Shown: piece by piece, positions 23,495 to 36,469 of the stretch | How positions within the stretch are numbered: position 1 is the stretch's first letter | How the letters are laid out: the number at the start of each line of letters is the position of its first letter | Assembly: GCA_030770545.1 (NCBI GenBank) | Contig: CM061097.1 | Span: forward strand, 4,278,501 to 4,342,500 | From: Macropodus opercularis | Lineage: Eukaryota > Chordata > Actinopteri > Anabantiformes > Osphronemidae | Length of the DNA stretch: 64,000 bases | Reading direction: 5' to 3' | The notes under the pieces: model-generated | What the model was told of the DNA's origin: nothing | The model's database searches: none | The model's input: the letters and a program-made list of their open reading frames with translations, nothing else | Translations under genes and position numbers: made by a program

Positions 23495-25899
23495 TGCATT
23501 CACTAGGCCTAGTTCAAGTCTGCAGCAGGGTGTGAATGCACAGCAGTGACCTGAACGTTCTGTGTGTAGGCTGCTGTTGCCTACATCAAGTCACTGTTGT
23601 TGTTGGTTGTACTTTATATACAGAGCGTGGACGATTCTCTCTACTGCGCGAACGGACCAGACACCGTTTAAAATTTCATGTGTTGGTAGTTGGTCCATTA
23701 GGAAACACGTCAAACACGCTACGCTTTAGAACCCCTGAAGCACAGTGGAGAAACATACTGTACAGTTTGTTACACGCTTTATTTGAAAATTGGCACAAAG
23801 GTTATAAAAAATGAAATACGAGCTGATGTAAGACGTAATGTGAGATATCTGCCAGTTCATGCAGCATGCTCATATAATATTAACTATTTGTTCATTATAT
23901 TTACTGCTTGGATGTGAATTTACCCATAATGCAGTAGATGTTGGTCATATCACACAGCCCTAAATCAGGTTGTTGCCTTACTGAGATGTTAGGGCGAATG
24001 ATGTGCAGCAACTACTTCACTTTTGTTGTTAATAAATGGACAAATTCAAGACGTTTTAAATCATTAGTACCAAGCCAATGTCTTTGTTCAGCACATTTGA
24101 GCAAAGGTTTTGGAAAATTCCCAGCAGAAGGATAAAGAGCAGATAAGTGGGTTTTGCTGAAGTAGTAATTTTAAATGGTTTGATGGACTTTTTGTACTTT
24201 TTAACAGAATCTGGGTCAATGAAGCCATTATACTGTAACTTTCTGCGTTGTGATGTAGTGGAAGTGTGTAGTTCACAACACATCTGTGCAGTTGGGAATT
24301 CAGGCATGTGAGCAGCGGCACTCAGAGGTGCTGATGACATCCAGCATAGGGTACAAATGAAGTGCAGTAACGCTCAGGTAGTGTGGTGCAACTCTTCTTG
24401 ATGAGATAAACCTATCAGACCCAGATGTGAACCATTCCAACTAATGAACCGCTCTCATTTGTCTGTGCTCTGAAGCAGAAGAGAACTGAAGAGAGATGAT
24501 CTCGATGGAAACGGCGTATGGTCCAGCCTGGTGAGGGAGAAGCTTTATTCAGGCAGCAGACGTAGCAAATAAAACCGCGTAACAACTGCACGAGGACGCG
24601 GTTCAACATTTAGCGGTGTAACAGCTGTGCAGCTCTGGACGCTTGGAATGGATGTTGGGTAGTAGCCTGGGTGCCTGGATACTGTGTAACATCACGGTGG
24701 ACTATGGAAATATTCCTGATGCATGATAAATGTTTATTCTAACGTGACCTGAAGGGAATGACGGGTGGGAGTCCAGGTTTTCTGCTCCCTGAATTAACTG
24801 ACTGCAAGGCATTACCCACTCTAATGATAACTGAGGTTTGAACATTATAACAGCAGTCTGTAATTTCCCCACACATTAGATACGTTTCTTACAAAGGAAA
24901 GCAATGATGGAAATGTACCATCTAAATTAATGTACTATATAAGTAAGAATGAATTTCCTTAAACTCAGTAAATCTGCTTTCTGGATGATGTCGGTGGATG
25001 ATTTGTAATCAGTTGTAAATCAGGACATATTGTGCTGCATTTGTATTGGTACCAAACCAAAATAGCATCCAAATGGCTGGTACCCCAGTTCCCACTGGTA
25101 ATGTTACTGGGAAGCACAATCTGACCCTTTTTCAGAGTTTTATGCTGATTTTCATTCACTCCAAGAAGTGAAATCAGGGTCACTGGAGGGTTAAAGTCAC
25201 ACATGTTGAACAAGCAGAGCATCTGTTCAGTAGAGCAGTTTACCAGACAAGGGAAGAGGAGCCAAATATGAAATAAATCCCTGTTACCTGTTGATTCGTA
25301 TCCGTTTTTTAAAATGCGTGATTTATTTTAAAGCTACACAGTCAGTCATACTGTCTGTGTGTGTGTAAAATATTTACTCTGCATTCTGTAAAGACACGTT
25401 GAGCCTGTTACAGCACTGCATTAAACATGGTTGGTCAGCAGAGTTATCCTGTATGTGTCCCATTATCTGATGGGTTTTTCTTTCTTTTTTGCTGAAGGAG
25501 TACTTTGACAGTTGCTCCTCTAACAAAAATTAATTTGGTGTCTTCACAATAAAAGGTTTCGTGGCTAAGATGTGCTCAGTAATTATGGCATTAATCAGAG
25601 CAAAGTAACGTTCCTTAAATGCAGGCGACATGTGAGTCGCATTCTCTGAAAGAGAGGTTGTGATTGGGGAGAATTAGATTTTCTTTACTATCATGACATT
25701 TTTCATTCCTGAAAGCCTTTACATCAGATGATAAAGAGGAAGGTAAGGGAACAGAGTGGCTGCTGGTAAAAAGAGCTTTTACCAGAAAGCGGAGATACTG
25801 AAGTAAGAACAATCTGAGCTGAATGGGAGATGAAAGAAAACCTGACGAGAGAAACCAGCTTCCGCTGGTCAGTCGGTTTGTGGAGATCTGGACAAGACA

Positions 25900-26070
25900 C
25901 CAAAGAATGAAACCAGGATCTGCTCTCCGTCTTCGTGTCGCTCTACTCCAGCCAGCAGAACCGATTAATCAACATAATGCATTTAACCAATTATGCTAGA
26001 TTTGATCTGGCTGCAGAGCTAATTCAATAGGGATCTATGGTGATTTACAAGGACCAGTTTATTGCTGTGC
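25900..26070. promoter_or_regulatory. Candidate conserved non-coding block
   Basis: Three homeodomain-like words (GATTAATCAAC, CCAATTATGC, GCTAATTCAATA) follow one another within about 80 bases. No coding frame. Confidence 0.33.
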
Positions 26071-29000
26071 AGGGATGGGAGGGTCCCAGTGGAAGGTGGC
26101 TAAGGGGCATTAAGGAACCTCAAGAATATCCAAGATGACACCTCAACAGAGCACAACACTGCAAATACCCACATATCTTCTAGGAGTTTTTCTACTTGGA
26201 TCAACGTTTTACATTTGCAGCTTTCACCCAGAGACCTATTGATCATATCCAGATTATGTGCAATTAAAAACAAAAGGATATGTAGAAAAGAAATGGAGCC
26301 AAGAACAACATGGATGTAATGAACTCATGGTGAAAGAAATGCTGTCACTAGAAGATGTCTGAGTGATTTACAGGCAGAACAGAAAACGCGAACTGGGAAT
26401 AATAATCTCAACTATGTGGCCCATAAAGTACGGTTGAAATTGTAGGACAAGTCTTTATTATCTAAGAAATGTGTTATGTTTTAGTGGTGCAGTCAAATGT
26501 AAAAATCATGAAAGATTGTGGAAACAAAACCCTCATTAGTGAGAGAATTTAAAATGCTGTTTAGCTAATTGTTTGGAGAAGGTTTCACCTTGGATGTGCC
26601 TGGATTCGCTGGACTAACGTGGCCTCTTCACCAGATAAGGGTTAAAACGATTTGTATGGATTTATTAATGAAGGACATATGGCATCAGTTCTTGCTCATG
26701 TCCAAAAAGTTGTACTTTGTTTTAGTAAATCTACAGGCATGGAGCAGTTTATTACATTTATTATACTGTACAATAGGTCAGTGACATTTTTCAGAAAGTG
26801 TGTGATTTATTCTTCAATATGACTAAACGTATTTGGTTTCAGTTTTCTCAGTTGTCTTCCTCCAGCCTTGCTCCATTCTTTCCTTCAGCTCATTTCTCAA
26901 TCATTTACGCTGTCTGTCGATTTCGTTTTCGTCTGCCTTCCTTCACACGGGGACCTCACTTGCCGCTCTTTCTTTCTCCCCACCCTCCACACTCCATTAT
27001 CTCTGTTTTTCCTCATCCTTTGCTTGGCTAATGTGTCACCTCCACTTGCGCACACCCAGCCACGCATACACACAGACCACTCAGTTCCGCCAGCTTGACG
27101 GAGTGTGACTGATTGATTACTACCCAGAAGGCTTGGCTCTGTTGATGTCAAAAACAGGACAGGTACCCCAGACCACAGGGGGCATGGAGAAGATTGATGT
27201 CTCTCTCTTTTACACCCCCTTTTTCTTTCTCTCACCTCCTCCCTCAGACTCATTGACCCCGTTAGTGAAAACCTATGATTTACATACCGATTCCCAGCAC
27301 ATGTGGCTAAAACGTATATATTCCTGTTGTAATTTGCTGTCAGTTGTAAATTGCAGTCACTCATATACGCATGTGCTTTTTTGGCAGTCGGTTCATCTCC
27401 ACTGTATTTAACTAACAGTGTGTATTTTCTGTGGTTCTTATGTACAAGCCAGTTCTGCACTTACTTTAATTTAAGCTAGAATTAAATTGTGCTGTTACAG
27501 AATAGAATCTGGGCTAATTTCCACCATGAAGTTGATGAGCAAGAAGTCAGTGTTTTGAGACGGAGGCCATCACTGCTTGTGGTGTGTTTGCTGCTCTCGT
27601 GCTTTCAGGATTTCAGAATTCATCCAGGTAAAACAACAGCTTCATGTGGTGGTACAGTAGTTCAGTGTTGTCTGTGTCCAGCTCTCATTTATCTTAGTAA
27701 TCAGATATTTTGTTTAAGTGTCCCAGTTGTTATACTTTGAGAAATCATTTTGATTATTAGATAGTGGCAAGTCGTGGATTTGGGGCATCTGTAGGAGGCA
27801 AATATCAGCAGATAGGAAGGTTGGAGCAAGAGTCAACGCAGGCCAGAGGTTTTTGCAAACTGTAGTTTTCTGTTTTTTTTCCTCTTACTCCATTTAACGA
27901 TCAATTCCACAGTATATCAGGTTGTGTGATAACACTGTATTACTGTCTGAGAAACAGTGGGCTGTATTTAAATATATGGATTCGAAGAAGCTTGGAGGCA
28001 AGAATTTAGCTGTTCTAGTTTCTCCAGGGATCCTTTAGCCCTAATGTGTAAAATGTGTAGCTCGCGCATGTACATAGGTTACGTTTAATAAAATATACCA
28101 GTACCAACAGCAAAATCGTAGTTTGCTAGAAAAAGTTCCTGACTTTTTTGCTTGACGTGTGACTTGTTCCCAATTCACAAAGCAACAAATGCAGGATTAC
28201 TAACATGAAAAAAATAAACTGGATGAATGCCTTTTATTAAACATGCTCCAAAACGTTCTTCGTCTTGGTAATGACGTCAACAACCTCAAGCAAATGCTGG
28301 TCATTGTCAGAGCTGCTGTGTGGTCTTGAACTACACGGGTTGGTTTTATTTATTTATAGCTTACAGTCTCCGTGAATAATGCAAAAGATCACAAGGACAA
28401 TTACATTAAAAAAACAAACATTGCTCAAAATGCTGTTAAACCTTAATCAGAAGGTTGAGTCTGTCATGTACTGTATCTACAGTAAGGCACATTTCTGTAG
28501 CACAGCTTTAAATGTAAATTAGAGGTCGTGACCTCTTTTTGGGAATGTTGAGCACCAGGAAGTGCTGCAGGCGAGAGGAGAAGAAGGGAAATGGAGAAGA
28601 GCTTCAGGAGCCATTTATCTTCTTGTCCGTTGGTGAGTTTCTATCCCTGCGTAGGACAAAATGTAACAGAATCTTGAGAAAATCAGCAAAAGAAAATGCA
28701 AATGAATGCTTGTTTGCATCCACAGCTGTTCTGTGCACAGTACAGTAAGATAAAGACGAGGAGGTTGCTTTGTTGAGATGAATACTGCTGCTGTTGGCTC
28801 TAATTTTCCAGTTGGCTACCATTAAACCGTTGCTGAGGGAGAGGGTACGACAAGATTGTGTAAGAACAGCAGCAGCCAAAAGATGTAGAAAGCACGAGGG
28901 AATATGTTTTATGTATTATTTTGAGGAGCATTACTCCTGTAAGTCCTCATGGCAGCGCACACGTTGGGTCGGCGTGTTTTTGTCATTCGTTCGGTCTTTG

Positions 29001-29159
29001 TGTTTAATTTGCGGAGTCTTTTTCCAGTCTGTTTTTCTGCTATATTTTTTTATGTGCCAATTGAAAATGCTCACAGAAACGGGTGGATGGAGACCGAGCT
29101 AATGCGCCACACTGGCTCTCCAGCTCTCTCCCTCCTCCTCATCCTGTCTCTCCTCGCGC

Positions 29160-29400
29160 TGCTTCAGCTCTGCAGGTGGCAATAATGATCTGATATGGGA
29201 TCTGCCCTTTACTACCCCATCCAGCTGTAACACAGCATTTGCAATAATAATAGCTGACGCGGGACCACCTATTGTTCACTCTCAGCCAGGTGTTCCTGGG
29301 CACATGGAAATTTAATGATGTGACCAGGGAGGCGAACCTTTGACACCTTGACCAGTTGTTTGCTTCAGCTCCTCCTCTCAGCCAACCTACCGCATATCAG
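29160..29400. promoter_or_regulatory. Candidate conserved non-coding block
   Basis: GGCAATAATGATCTGATATG, GCAATAATAATAGCTGAC, CCTATTGTTCAC (SOX-like) and GGAAATTTAATGATGTGACC in balanced-composition DNA. Confidence 0.3.
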
Positions 29401-31548
29401 CCACATTCCATGAGTCTGGTGGAGTCGGAGCGTGAGCACAGTGGGAAACTGCTGAAAAATGCCGCGCCTGGTAATCGTGATAAATGAAATGTGATTGCGA
29501 CAGTAAGTGGCCCTATAAGAACTGCAGAGACTCGTGTTGCGTCTAAATACATCTGCTACTACAGTCGCTGTGCCCCTATGAAAATAAGACCTCTGCAGTA
29601 ACTGTTACTGAAGAAGTGTGAATTTGCTGTGTTGTATTAATGAATATGAAAATGTTTTTATATCTTTATTCCTATAACCATTCCTCCCCTCCTTCGCCCA
29701 CTGTTTATGCATGTTTGTACAAATATAGCAACAGCAATACATAAAATGTTGTACTGTAACTTCAAATTGCCTCCTCCATCATGGCCAGTGTTGCTGCAAG
29801 GAGTGTGTCTGTTCGCCCCTCAACCCCCCACAGCGCTAAGCTCAGTGTGGAGCAAATCCTCAGACCTGTCTCTCTCCGATAGATTGCTCCGTCTCTCTCT
29901 CAAGGTTTACCCCTTCCTGTGGATTTGGACTGCACACTGTGTCCTGTTCCATATTCCTTCATCAACCTTGAAGTTCTCTGTGATGTAGTTTGATGAAATA
30001 GATGACACAATTTCTTAGTAACAATGTTTAATAGGTGTTGCATTACGCTTGTTGGGTCAGATGTGCTTTATGAGGTTGGATACCTATGCTACGCCTTGTC
30101 AGAGGCCCATGGCTGGAAGTGGGCGTGTGTTTGCTTACTGACTGGCGGTGAAACCCTCAGGTCTGAGTTTGGCCAATATGCTTAGTTTTCACAGGTTTAA
30201 AAAAAAAAAAAATCTTGTTTACTTTGATGTTGAGCCTCGGTGACAACTTCCTGCCCATCCGCTGCCACAGCTTTACCTTCCCTCACATAAATCGCACATA
30301 GCGATTCCCATAGCAAACACTAAATTTCCGCTCAGCTTATCAGTTCCCATAGCAAAACTATGCTGTAAGATAATGTCTTGCAGTCATGTCAAACCCCAGA
30401 TCTCCGATCAGTGTATGCATGGTCAGGCTTTGTTCCAGTAAATTAGCCAAAAGTTACTTTTGTTAATTGTCTTTCTCTCTGCAAACATAAAAATGAAACA
30501 TCAAGTCTCCAATAAGCAATTCAAGTCACCAGATGGATAGAATGGGAGAAACCAGTTTGACTCTAGATGGGCAATAAATGTCATTTCAAACCATATTGTC
30601 AATGTGCGATTTCCACATTCATGAACACATTATTAGAGCGTTGCCAAATTTCACCAACCATATGTGAAACAGCAGAAGGATCAGCAGAGAAGGGAGGGGC
30701 TTCTTCAGTGCGGCCCCTGAGGACGAATGAAGACGCTGAAAGCATTTCGTCGTACCTTGCTGTTTGTTGTTGTTCAGTGCTTTTACGTGACACTTCATTT
30801 TACACGTAAACGTTAGATGATCCTCAGGAGGCCAAGTCACGAAAGTTTGAATGAAAAATGTCTCTGTCTTTCAGTCTGTTTGCACAGTGGTTATCACACT
30901 TGAAACTGCTTTTAAAAGTCGGCAACTTCTCTTAGCAGTGTTGCAGGCAACAAAAAGCCTCAAACAACCATATGTGAATGACCGGAGGGATAAGATGCGG
31001 AAATAGACTCAAGGTGTCATCCCCGAGGGCTGATGAAGGAGTATGCAACAACTCCTAGCAGGAAAACAACATATTGCTTCATGTTTTAATTGGAGCAAGT
31101 TAATCGTCCGTGAAGACTTGTGTATTAGTCACTAAGACAAGCTGTTCCGATCAAAAATGCGTCTGAGTGTTTGTGTGCGTGTCTCCACATAAAAAGTTTG
31201 TCTTCCTTTGGCCAAGTGCCCACTTTGCATCAAGCCTTTAGGGGGGGACATTATTAGGCCGTTCTCTTCTACCTCCAAACTTTTTTCTCAGCTCAGGTTT
31301 CTTAGAAACAAAACAACAAAAGTTCACGTAACCGCAGTAAAGAGTACAGTCTCTTCAGCTCTGTGGTGATGTGGAGGCAGGCGATACAATGCTTCAGGTG
31401 TGGGTGTGTGTGAAATTGCTGACTTAATGAAATTGTGTTGGCTTTGTGTTTACTGAAGGGAGAAAGCGAGAAGGCCTGTGTGATGTGAATACAGTGCTCG
31501 TCATGTTTATCAGCTGCCACCACAGTTAATGAGGAGGCAGCTTTTTAA

Positions 31549-31549
<1 letters not shown>

Positions 31550-31583
<34 letters not shown>
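31550..31583 (+). repeat. (CA)n microsatellite
   Basis: About 17 perfect AC units. Confidence 0.95.
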
Positions 31584-31584
<1 letters not shown>

Positions 31585-33025
31585 CCATGAGTGGGAAATG
31601 AGGCAGGCTGATTGGGGTGATATATATCCTGTCTTTATGGGCAAGTTAATTTTACACCTCAGTCAGTATGTTAGCAGATTATTACTTTTTTCCCTCTAAA
31701 TTAATCACCATTTTATTATTGGAACAGGGAAGATTGTACAGTGTGCGAATGTTTTAAATGATATTTTACAACCTTTTTAATAGGTCAGAATGTATTTTAT
31801 GTAAAATGTGTTATGAAACTAAATTTGAAGAAAGGATTACAGCCAAGCTTGAGGATTTGAGCCGTCGAGATGCATTTTATGGTAGAATTCTGATGAATGT
31901 ACTGTAGAGGTGAAATATGGACAGGATTGTTGGTATTAATAAATTAAAAAATGATTAATGAAAATCAGACATTGGCTTTGAATGATGGTTCAAACACGAG
32001 TATTTACAAAAACATGTCAGACTAAAGTGTGTCCTGTAATGAGCATCACAGGTGCCTTCAAACTATCAATCGAAAGACTGTTTAAAGATTGGAAATTTGT
32101 CGTGACCTCGGTGACAGATCGCAGCGTTCTGTTAAAGCAAATCATTAATATCTGGGGAAGGCAACTGTGAGAATGTTTGGATAGAAAACTGGAACTTTTT
32201 GGAGACACACATAAGCTCAGACAGACGCCAAAATAAAACGCACAGCGACACTGTAGCTACCTTTAAACATGGAGACTTGCCTCTGTGTTTGCTCTGTGGT
32301 TGCCAGGAGCTTGATTGTTGAAGCACCTGCCAAAAACATTATCGCTTCATTAGTTAAATCTCAGTTTATAAGTCAGTGACCACTTCAGGATTTTCTTTCT
32401 TTAACAGAAGGTTACAAAGAATTGGTCTGTAGTTTAGCTGATATGGGAGCAGAAGTAGAATCAGAAAAGGCATCACAGCAGGAGTCAGACAGGAAGAAGA
32501 AGCATCTTAGCCTTTCGTATTTTCAAGGGGACATTTGAAAAGAACACAAGAGTCAAGCGAGTGTAACAGAAAGCAAAGAGGCACAAAGCCATAAAAGCAA
32601 TGACAGAGGACGGAGAGAGCAGAAGAAAGGGCTAAGGTTTGTATTTAATCCTCCCGCTGTTTGTGTCTGCAGCTCTCACAGGGGCACTAAAGCTTCCAAG
32701 GCAAGACGTCTTTATTACAGTGAAACCACACACCACATTTAACCTGCCCAGCGTATCCTCTTCCTCCTTCCCTTCTCTCCTCTCTGCCTTTCTTTGTGGA
32801 TTTTCCTCCTTTTGTTTCCTCTTCTCTTCTCTTGCAGCCTCCTCTTAACATGTGTTCTGAGGTCTTTTTGTTGTAACAAAATCAGAATAGGTAGACTTAC
32901 AGGCCCTTACTTTGATCTATTCAACCAAGGCATTTATGCTACTTACACCCCCACTGCAGTCATCCCCCTCGCTCCATATTGTTGGTGTGAGCCAAGCCTG
33001 GCAGGAGTATATATTCTGTTATCCC

Positions 33026-33026
<1 letters not shown>

Positions 33027-33084
<58 letters not shown>
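33027..33084 (+). repeat. (GT)n microsatellite
   Basis: About 29 perfect GT units. The overlapping open frames of up to 167 codons translate as Cys-Val repeats and are artefacts. Confidence 0.97.
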
Positions 33085-33090
<6 letters not shown>

Positions 33091-33149
33091 ATTCATGTCT
33101 TTACCTTGCTCAGCTGCATATTGTCTGTGTATTTCACTGTATTCTTTCA

Positions 33150-33171
33150 GTGTGTGTGTGTGTGTGTGTGT
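33150..33171 (+). repeat. (TG)n microsatellite
   Basis: About 11 TG units, 66 bases after the larger array. Confidence 0.9.
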
Positions 33172-35097
33172 TTACTGGTGAATGTTATAGGATTGTTAAA
33201 AGCAGAGTGGTTGTGGAGGTCAGCTGGTGTTTATGTGGAGCTCACAGATCAGTTTGTGTGTTGTGGCTCATGTTAAACTTAAGTGTGTGCATCAGAGAGA
33301 TGTCTTTATTTGAAGGCGAATACGCTGGTAAAGTGGTTCTATTTGTCCTCGGTGGTCAATGTCAGCCCGCAGGCTTTTTAAATTCAGATCTGCTCTTTTT
33401 AATCGCTGGAATGAAGCTCACTAATAAAGTGAACGCGGGCTTTGGTGCCACACGAAAAGGGCAAACAAACACTCGTGTGATCCGACTTCCTTACCGTTCT
33501 GGCTTTTTCAGAATTTTTCACTTTGTTTGACGAATCATGACATGCGATGATCAAATCCTTTTGCCAACAATGTTCCATCTCTAATTTGGCAGCGTAGCCT
33601 TCATGTAGTTCATCAGTGATGTTTTCCATTCTTTTTATCCAGCGACGTTTTTCATTTTAAAGGATTTTTTTTAAAAACTGTGCTTTGACAGGCAGATTGA
33701 CTGATGGACCATCACTTGTTGCACCATGTGTCGTTAATCTTCGGCCCATTAAGGTGGAATTATTTTATTTTTCACACACATTCCTCAGGTGATTAATTAC
33801 ATTTTGGAGAAGATATACCTTTTGTTTTAAATCACTTTATCAGGAGAGGAAAAGAAACATTAAAACTAAATATTATTGTCTAATTTCTGTTCAATTTTTT
33901 TTGTGTGTGGTCTGGAGCAATTGAATGACCTACACTTTGCCTGATGTGCTGAATGAACAGTACAGTGTCATGTTAGGGTTGATAAGTCTTGCTTGCAACT
34001 AGAAATCATATTTCTGTCATACTGTGTTCAATTCGCAGACATCAGGGACTATGAATATGTGAAATACTTCATCTTATTAAAATGACATGTCCTCAGCAGG
34101 CTTTTGCTGTAATGTAATTTGTTTTGCTGGACCCAAAAAAAAAAACGTCAACCCCCAGAATGTATCACTGGAAAAACAGCAAATGAAAGGTGAACAAGAC
34201 GTCTTGTGCAGGAAAATGACTTTAAAGTTAAAGGAAGATCTGAGGAAGCATGTTGGTCTTCTAACAGAACCTTCTTGGAAGTAAACAAAACGTCGCAGCA
34301 ACGTCTTGTGTCGGAAGCCACAAAACAACCAAGGAAAACCTCACCTCCACTATCTGATGGATGTTTGGTTCCCATAGCATCCCCATGAAATGCCACTACT
34401 ACAACTCAGGAACATTCAGGGTTGATGGAATTCTTTCAGATAACTCGAACCTAGATAAACCTCTGACCTTTTGAGAAACTCTTTCACAGACGCACAGATC
34501 CAACATCTGGGGTGAACCAAACGCCAAACTACACAAAAAGCTCCTCGTACCATTGGAGGCGACTGTTCCGTTATCTACCAGAGGATCCTGAGCGAGGAAG
34601 AGAGTTGAACTTCAAAGTGAGGGACCCTAACCTAGGAGAAAACCTGCCTTTGTAAGTCCAGACCTCAATCAGCTGTGCAATTATGATTCTGAGCATTTTC
34701 ACATGGGTGGTTTAGGTATGACATCTGCTTTTTACACACACATTATTAGATTAAATTAATAAATTATTAATGATTGATAAAGTATTGTACATCTAATGTG
34801 AGTCACTGGCACCGTGACGTGACTGCATGTGCTCTAGTCTGATGGACTGTTTAGGAATCAAACAAATATGCTTATGATATCAGACAACCGTTACATGACA
34901 GCTCCTGCAGTTAAAGTTTATCACTCTGTCATCACTTTGTCCCAGAAAAGACACTGAGTGATCAGTACAGCAGCTCAGCAGCTCCGCGGTTTGTCACATG
35001 AGCACATGCACATGTGTGAGTTAACACATGGTAGAACAGTTAGAAATGCACATATAGTAAAACCCAGCACTGAGTGTGCCCACACAGTCACCTTGAA

Positions 35098-35123
35098 ACA
35101 CACACACACACACACACACACAC
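35098..35123 (+). repeat. (CA)n microsatellite
   Basis: About 13 perfect CA units. Confidence 0.93.
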
Positions 35124-36381
35124 TTTCTGTCTTATATAACCCTTAGGTAGTGTCCTTGCCCTCAGCTGCCACTGGCTAATGCGTCACCCTTGGAGGTGGT
35201 AAAATCTGGTCATAGATGCTGGCATTTGCCTCTGGTCACCACAAACACACGCCCGCACTGAGACACATGCACACGGACGCACAAATGTGCTAACTTGTCC
35301 CTGAAGGTGTGACAAGAGGACAGTGAATCAAAGGACGCTGAGAAACAGTCATCTCTGACACAGATTGACTCAGACAGTCCTGTTCTTCCTCCTCTTCATT
35401 CCGACTCAATCAACATGGTGAGCGTTTATATGCTGCTATGCCCTCTGATCTCATGCAGCTATATGGTCAAAGGCAGTGGCACGACTTATACTTGTATTTC
35501 AATATATTTCCATAGTTGTCGCTCTTTGAGGATATTTAATTACTGTACTTCCACCACCTTCATATGCAGTGACCTTCGGGTAGCACCAAAGAATGATACA
35601 GCTTTGTTGTGGGTGTGTGGGTTGATAGAAATTGTCCCACTTTGTCCTGGAAACCAATTATGTGCTTCCAAGGACCCTGTGAATAATTGTACAGTGTTCA
35701 TTGCAGTAAGACAACTTTAATTCATCATGGCTCTGTTCCACTTTGCCTCTATAGCCACACCATTAGCATTACAAAGAAGTAAAGGTAAACAAGCATATAA
35801 CTCTAAAGCTGTCCTCTGTAGTCCTTCACAACCCTAACATATTACCTTGATGCAAACAAAAACACATTGTGTGCACATATATAAAGTGGCAAAACAATTT
35901 TCTACTTATGAATATATTCTTCCATCTGTTTATTGTGAAATAAGCAACCGCGCGGTGAAGACAAACTGCCCCGGGGAGTTCAGTTTGCCGTTCGCGTGTC
36001 CTATCTGTGTGAATTAGGAGCCGAAAGTGCTAGTGTAGCTGTTGCCCCCCTCCCCCGTATCACTCCCACCTTTATCCAAATGTGTAGAAAGAGGCAAGGT
36101 GGTGCAGACATCAGCAGTTTAGTAAATCTCTGCATGCACTGAGAAATAGGAGGACCTGAGGGAAAAGGTCAGAGCAATATAAATTTGACATGTAGATAGG
36201 AAGGGCTTTTTCACCTTCTGGGGGTGTCGGCGTACGTTCCCACAGTTTTGCACATTATGCAGGGCTTTGTGCTGTGTGGAAAGATTCTCTTTCTGTTTGT
36301 GTTTGTACATTTTTACACTTTTTCACAGCATTTTTGTTGCGATGCTGTTTTAATAAGTCACTTTATGTGCATCAGTTGCAG

Positions 36382-36469
36382 ACCTACAGCACAAACGGAC
36401 GCACAAACGTTGGGTGTGGCTGAGGAGGAAGAGCAGCTCGGCAGTTCGCAAATTATAGTCAGCGATGAG
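36382..36469 (+). CDS. Candidate coding exon, acidic segment, unidentified protein
   Basis: The acceptor ends ATCAGTTGCAG and the donor is GTAATG. The exon is 88 bp: one base completes a codon, then 29 codons read PTAQTDAQTLGVAEEEEQLG followed by SSQIIVSDE, ending in phase 0. Codon third positions and CpG content rise relative to the flanks, and the frame is fully open. The product is low in aromatics and acidic (six Glu and two Asp in 29), resembling disordered N-terminal regions of nuclear proteins, but that resemblance is weak. I do not recognise the protein. A continuous frame also runs upstream from 36224, but that part looks like intron (T-rich, low complexity). Confidence 0.4.

Larger units (their letters stand above)
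19198..36381 (+). other. Long putative first intron of the unidentified gene
   Basis: This 17 kb stretch separates the 5'-UTR-like exon from the first coding-exon candidate. It contains (TG)n or (CA)n arrays at 19661-19694, 23432-23493, 31550-31583, 33027-33084, 33150-33171 and 35098-35123, a locally duplicated block (20442-20520 and 21363-21444), pyrimidine-rich tracts at 20215-20440, 26860-27010 and 32755-32850, and candidate regulatory blocks at 22640-22870, 25900-26070 and 29160-29400. I found no coding exon I would defend. A coding start for the exon at 36382 must exist somewhere upstream, since that exon opens in the middle of a codon. Confidence 0.4.

Noticed and set aside
26897..27460. 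Longest open frame in the window, 187 codons, minus strand
   Set aside because: It lies largely across a pyrimidine-rich plus-strand tract, which depletes stops on the other strand. The product is Arg/Lys/Glu-rich without domains, and no splice or promoter context is seen.
27487..27629. Possible exon between CTGTTACAG and GTAAAA
   Set aside because: The splice sites are passable, but the translation (hydrophobic stretch LLVVCLLLSCF) looks like T-rich intron, and no phase link to other exons can be made.
29781..29882. 33-codon frame with good start context (MASVAARSVSVRPSTPHSAK)
   Set aside because: It ends at TAG without a donor in frame, and its phase cannot feed the exon at 36382. It could be a small ORF but nothing else supports it.
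33027..33530. 167-codon plus-strand frame
   Set aside because: It begins in a (GT)n array and translates as Cys-Val repeats. The remainder has no protein-like features.
35403..35417. ATG directly before a GTGAGC donor, a possible start-codon exon
   Set aside because: Joining it to the exon at 36382 puts that exon in a frame with an early stop, so the phases do not fit.
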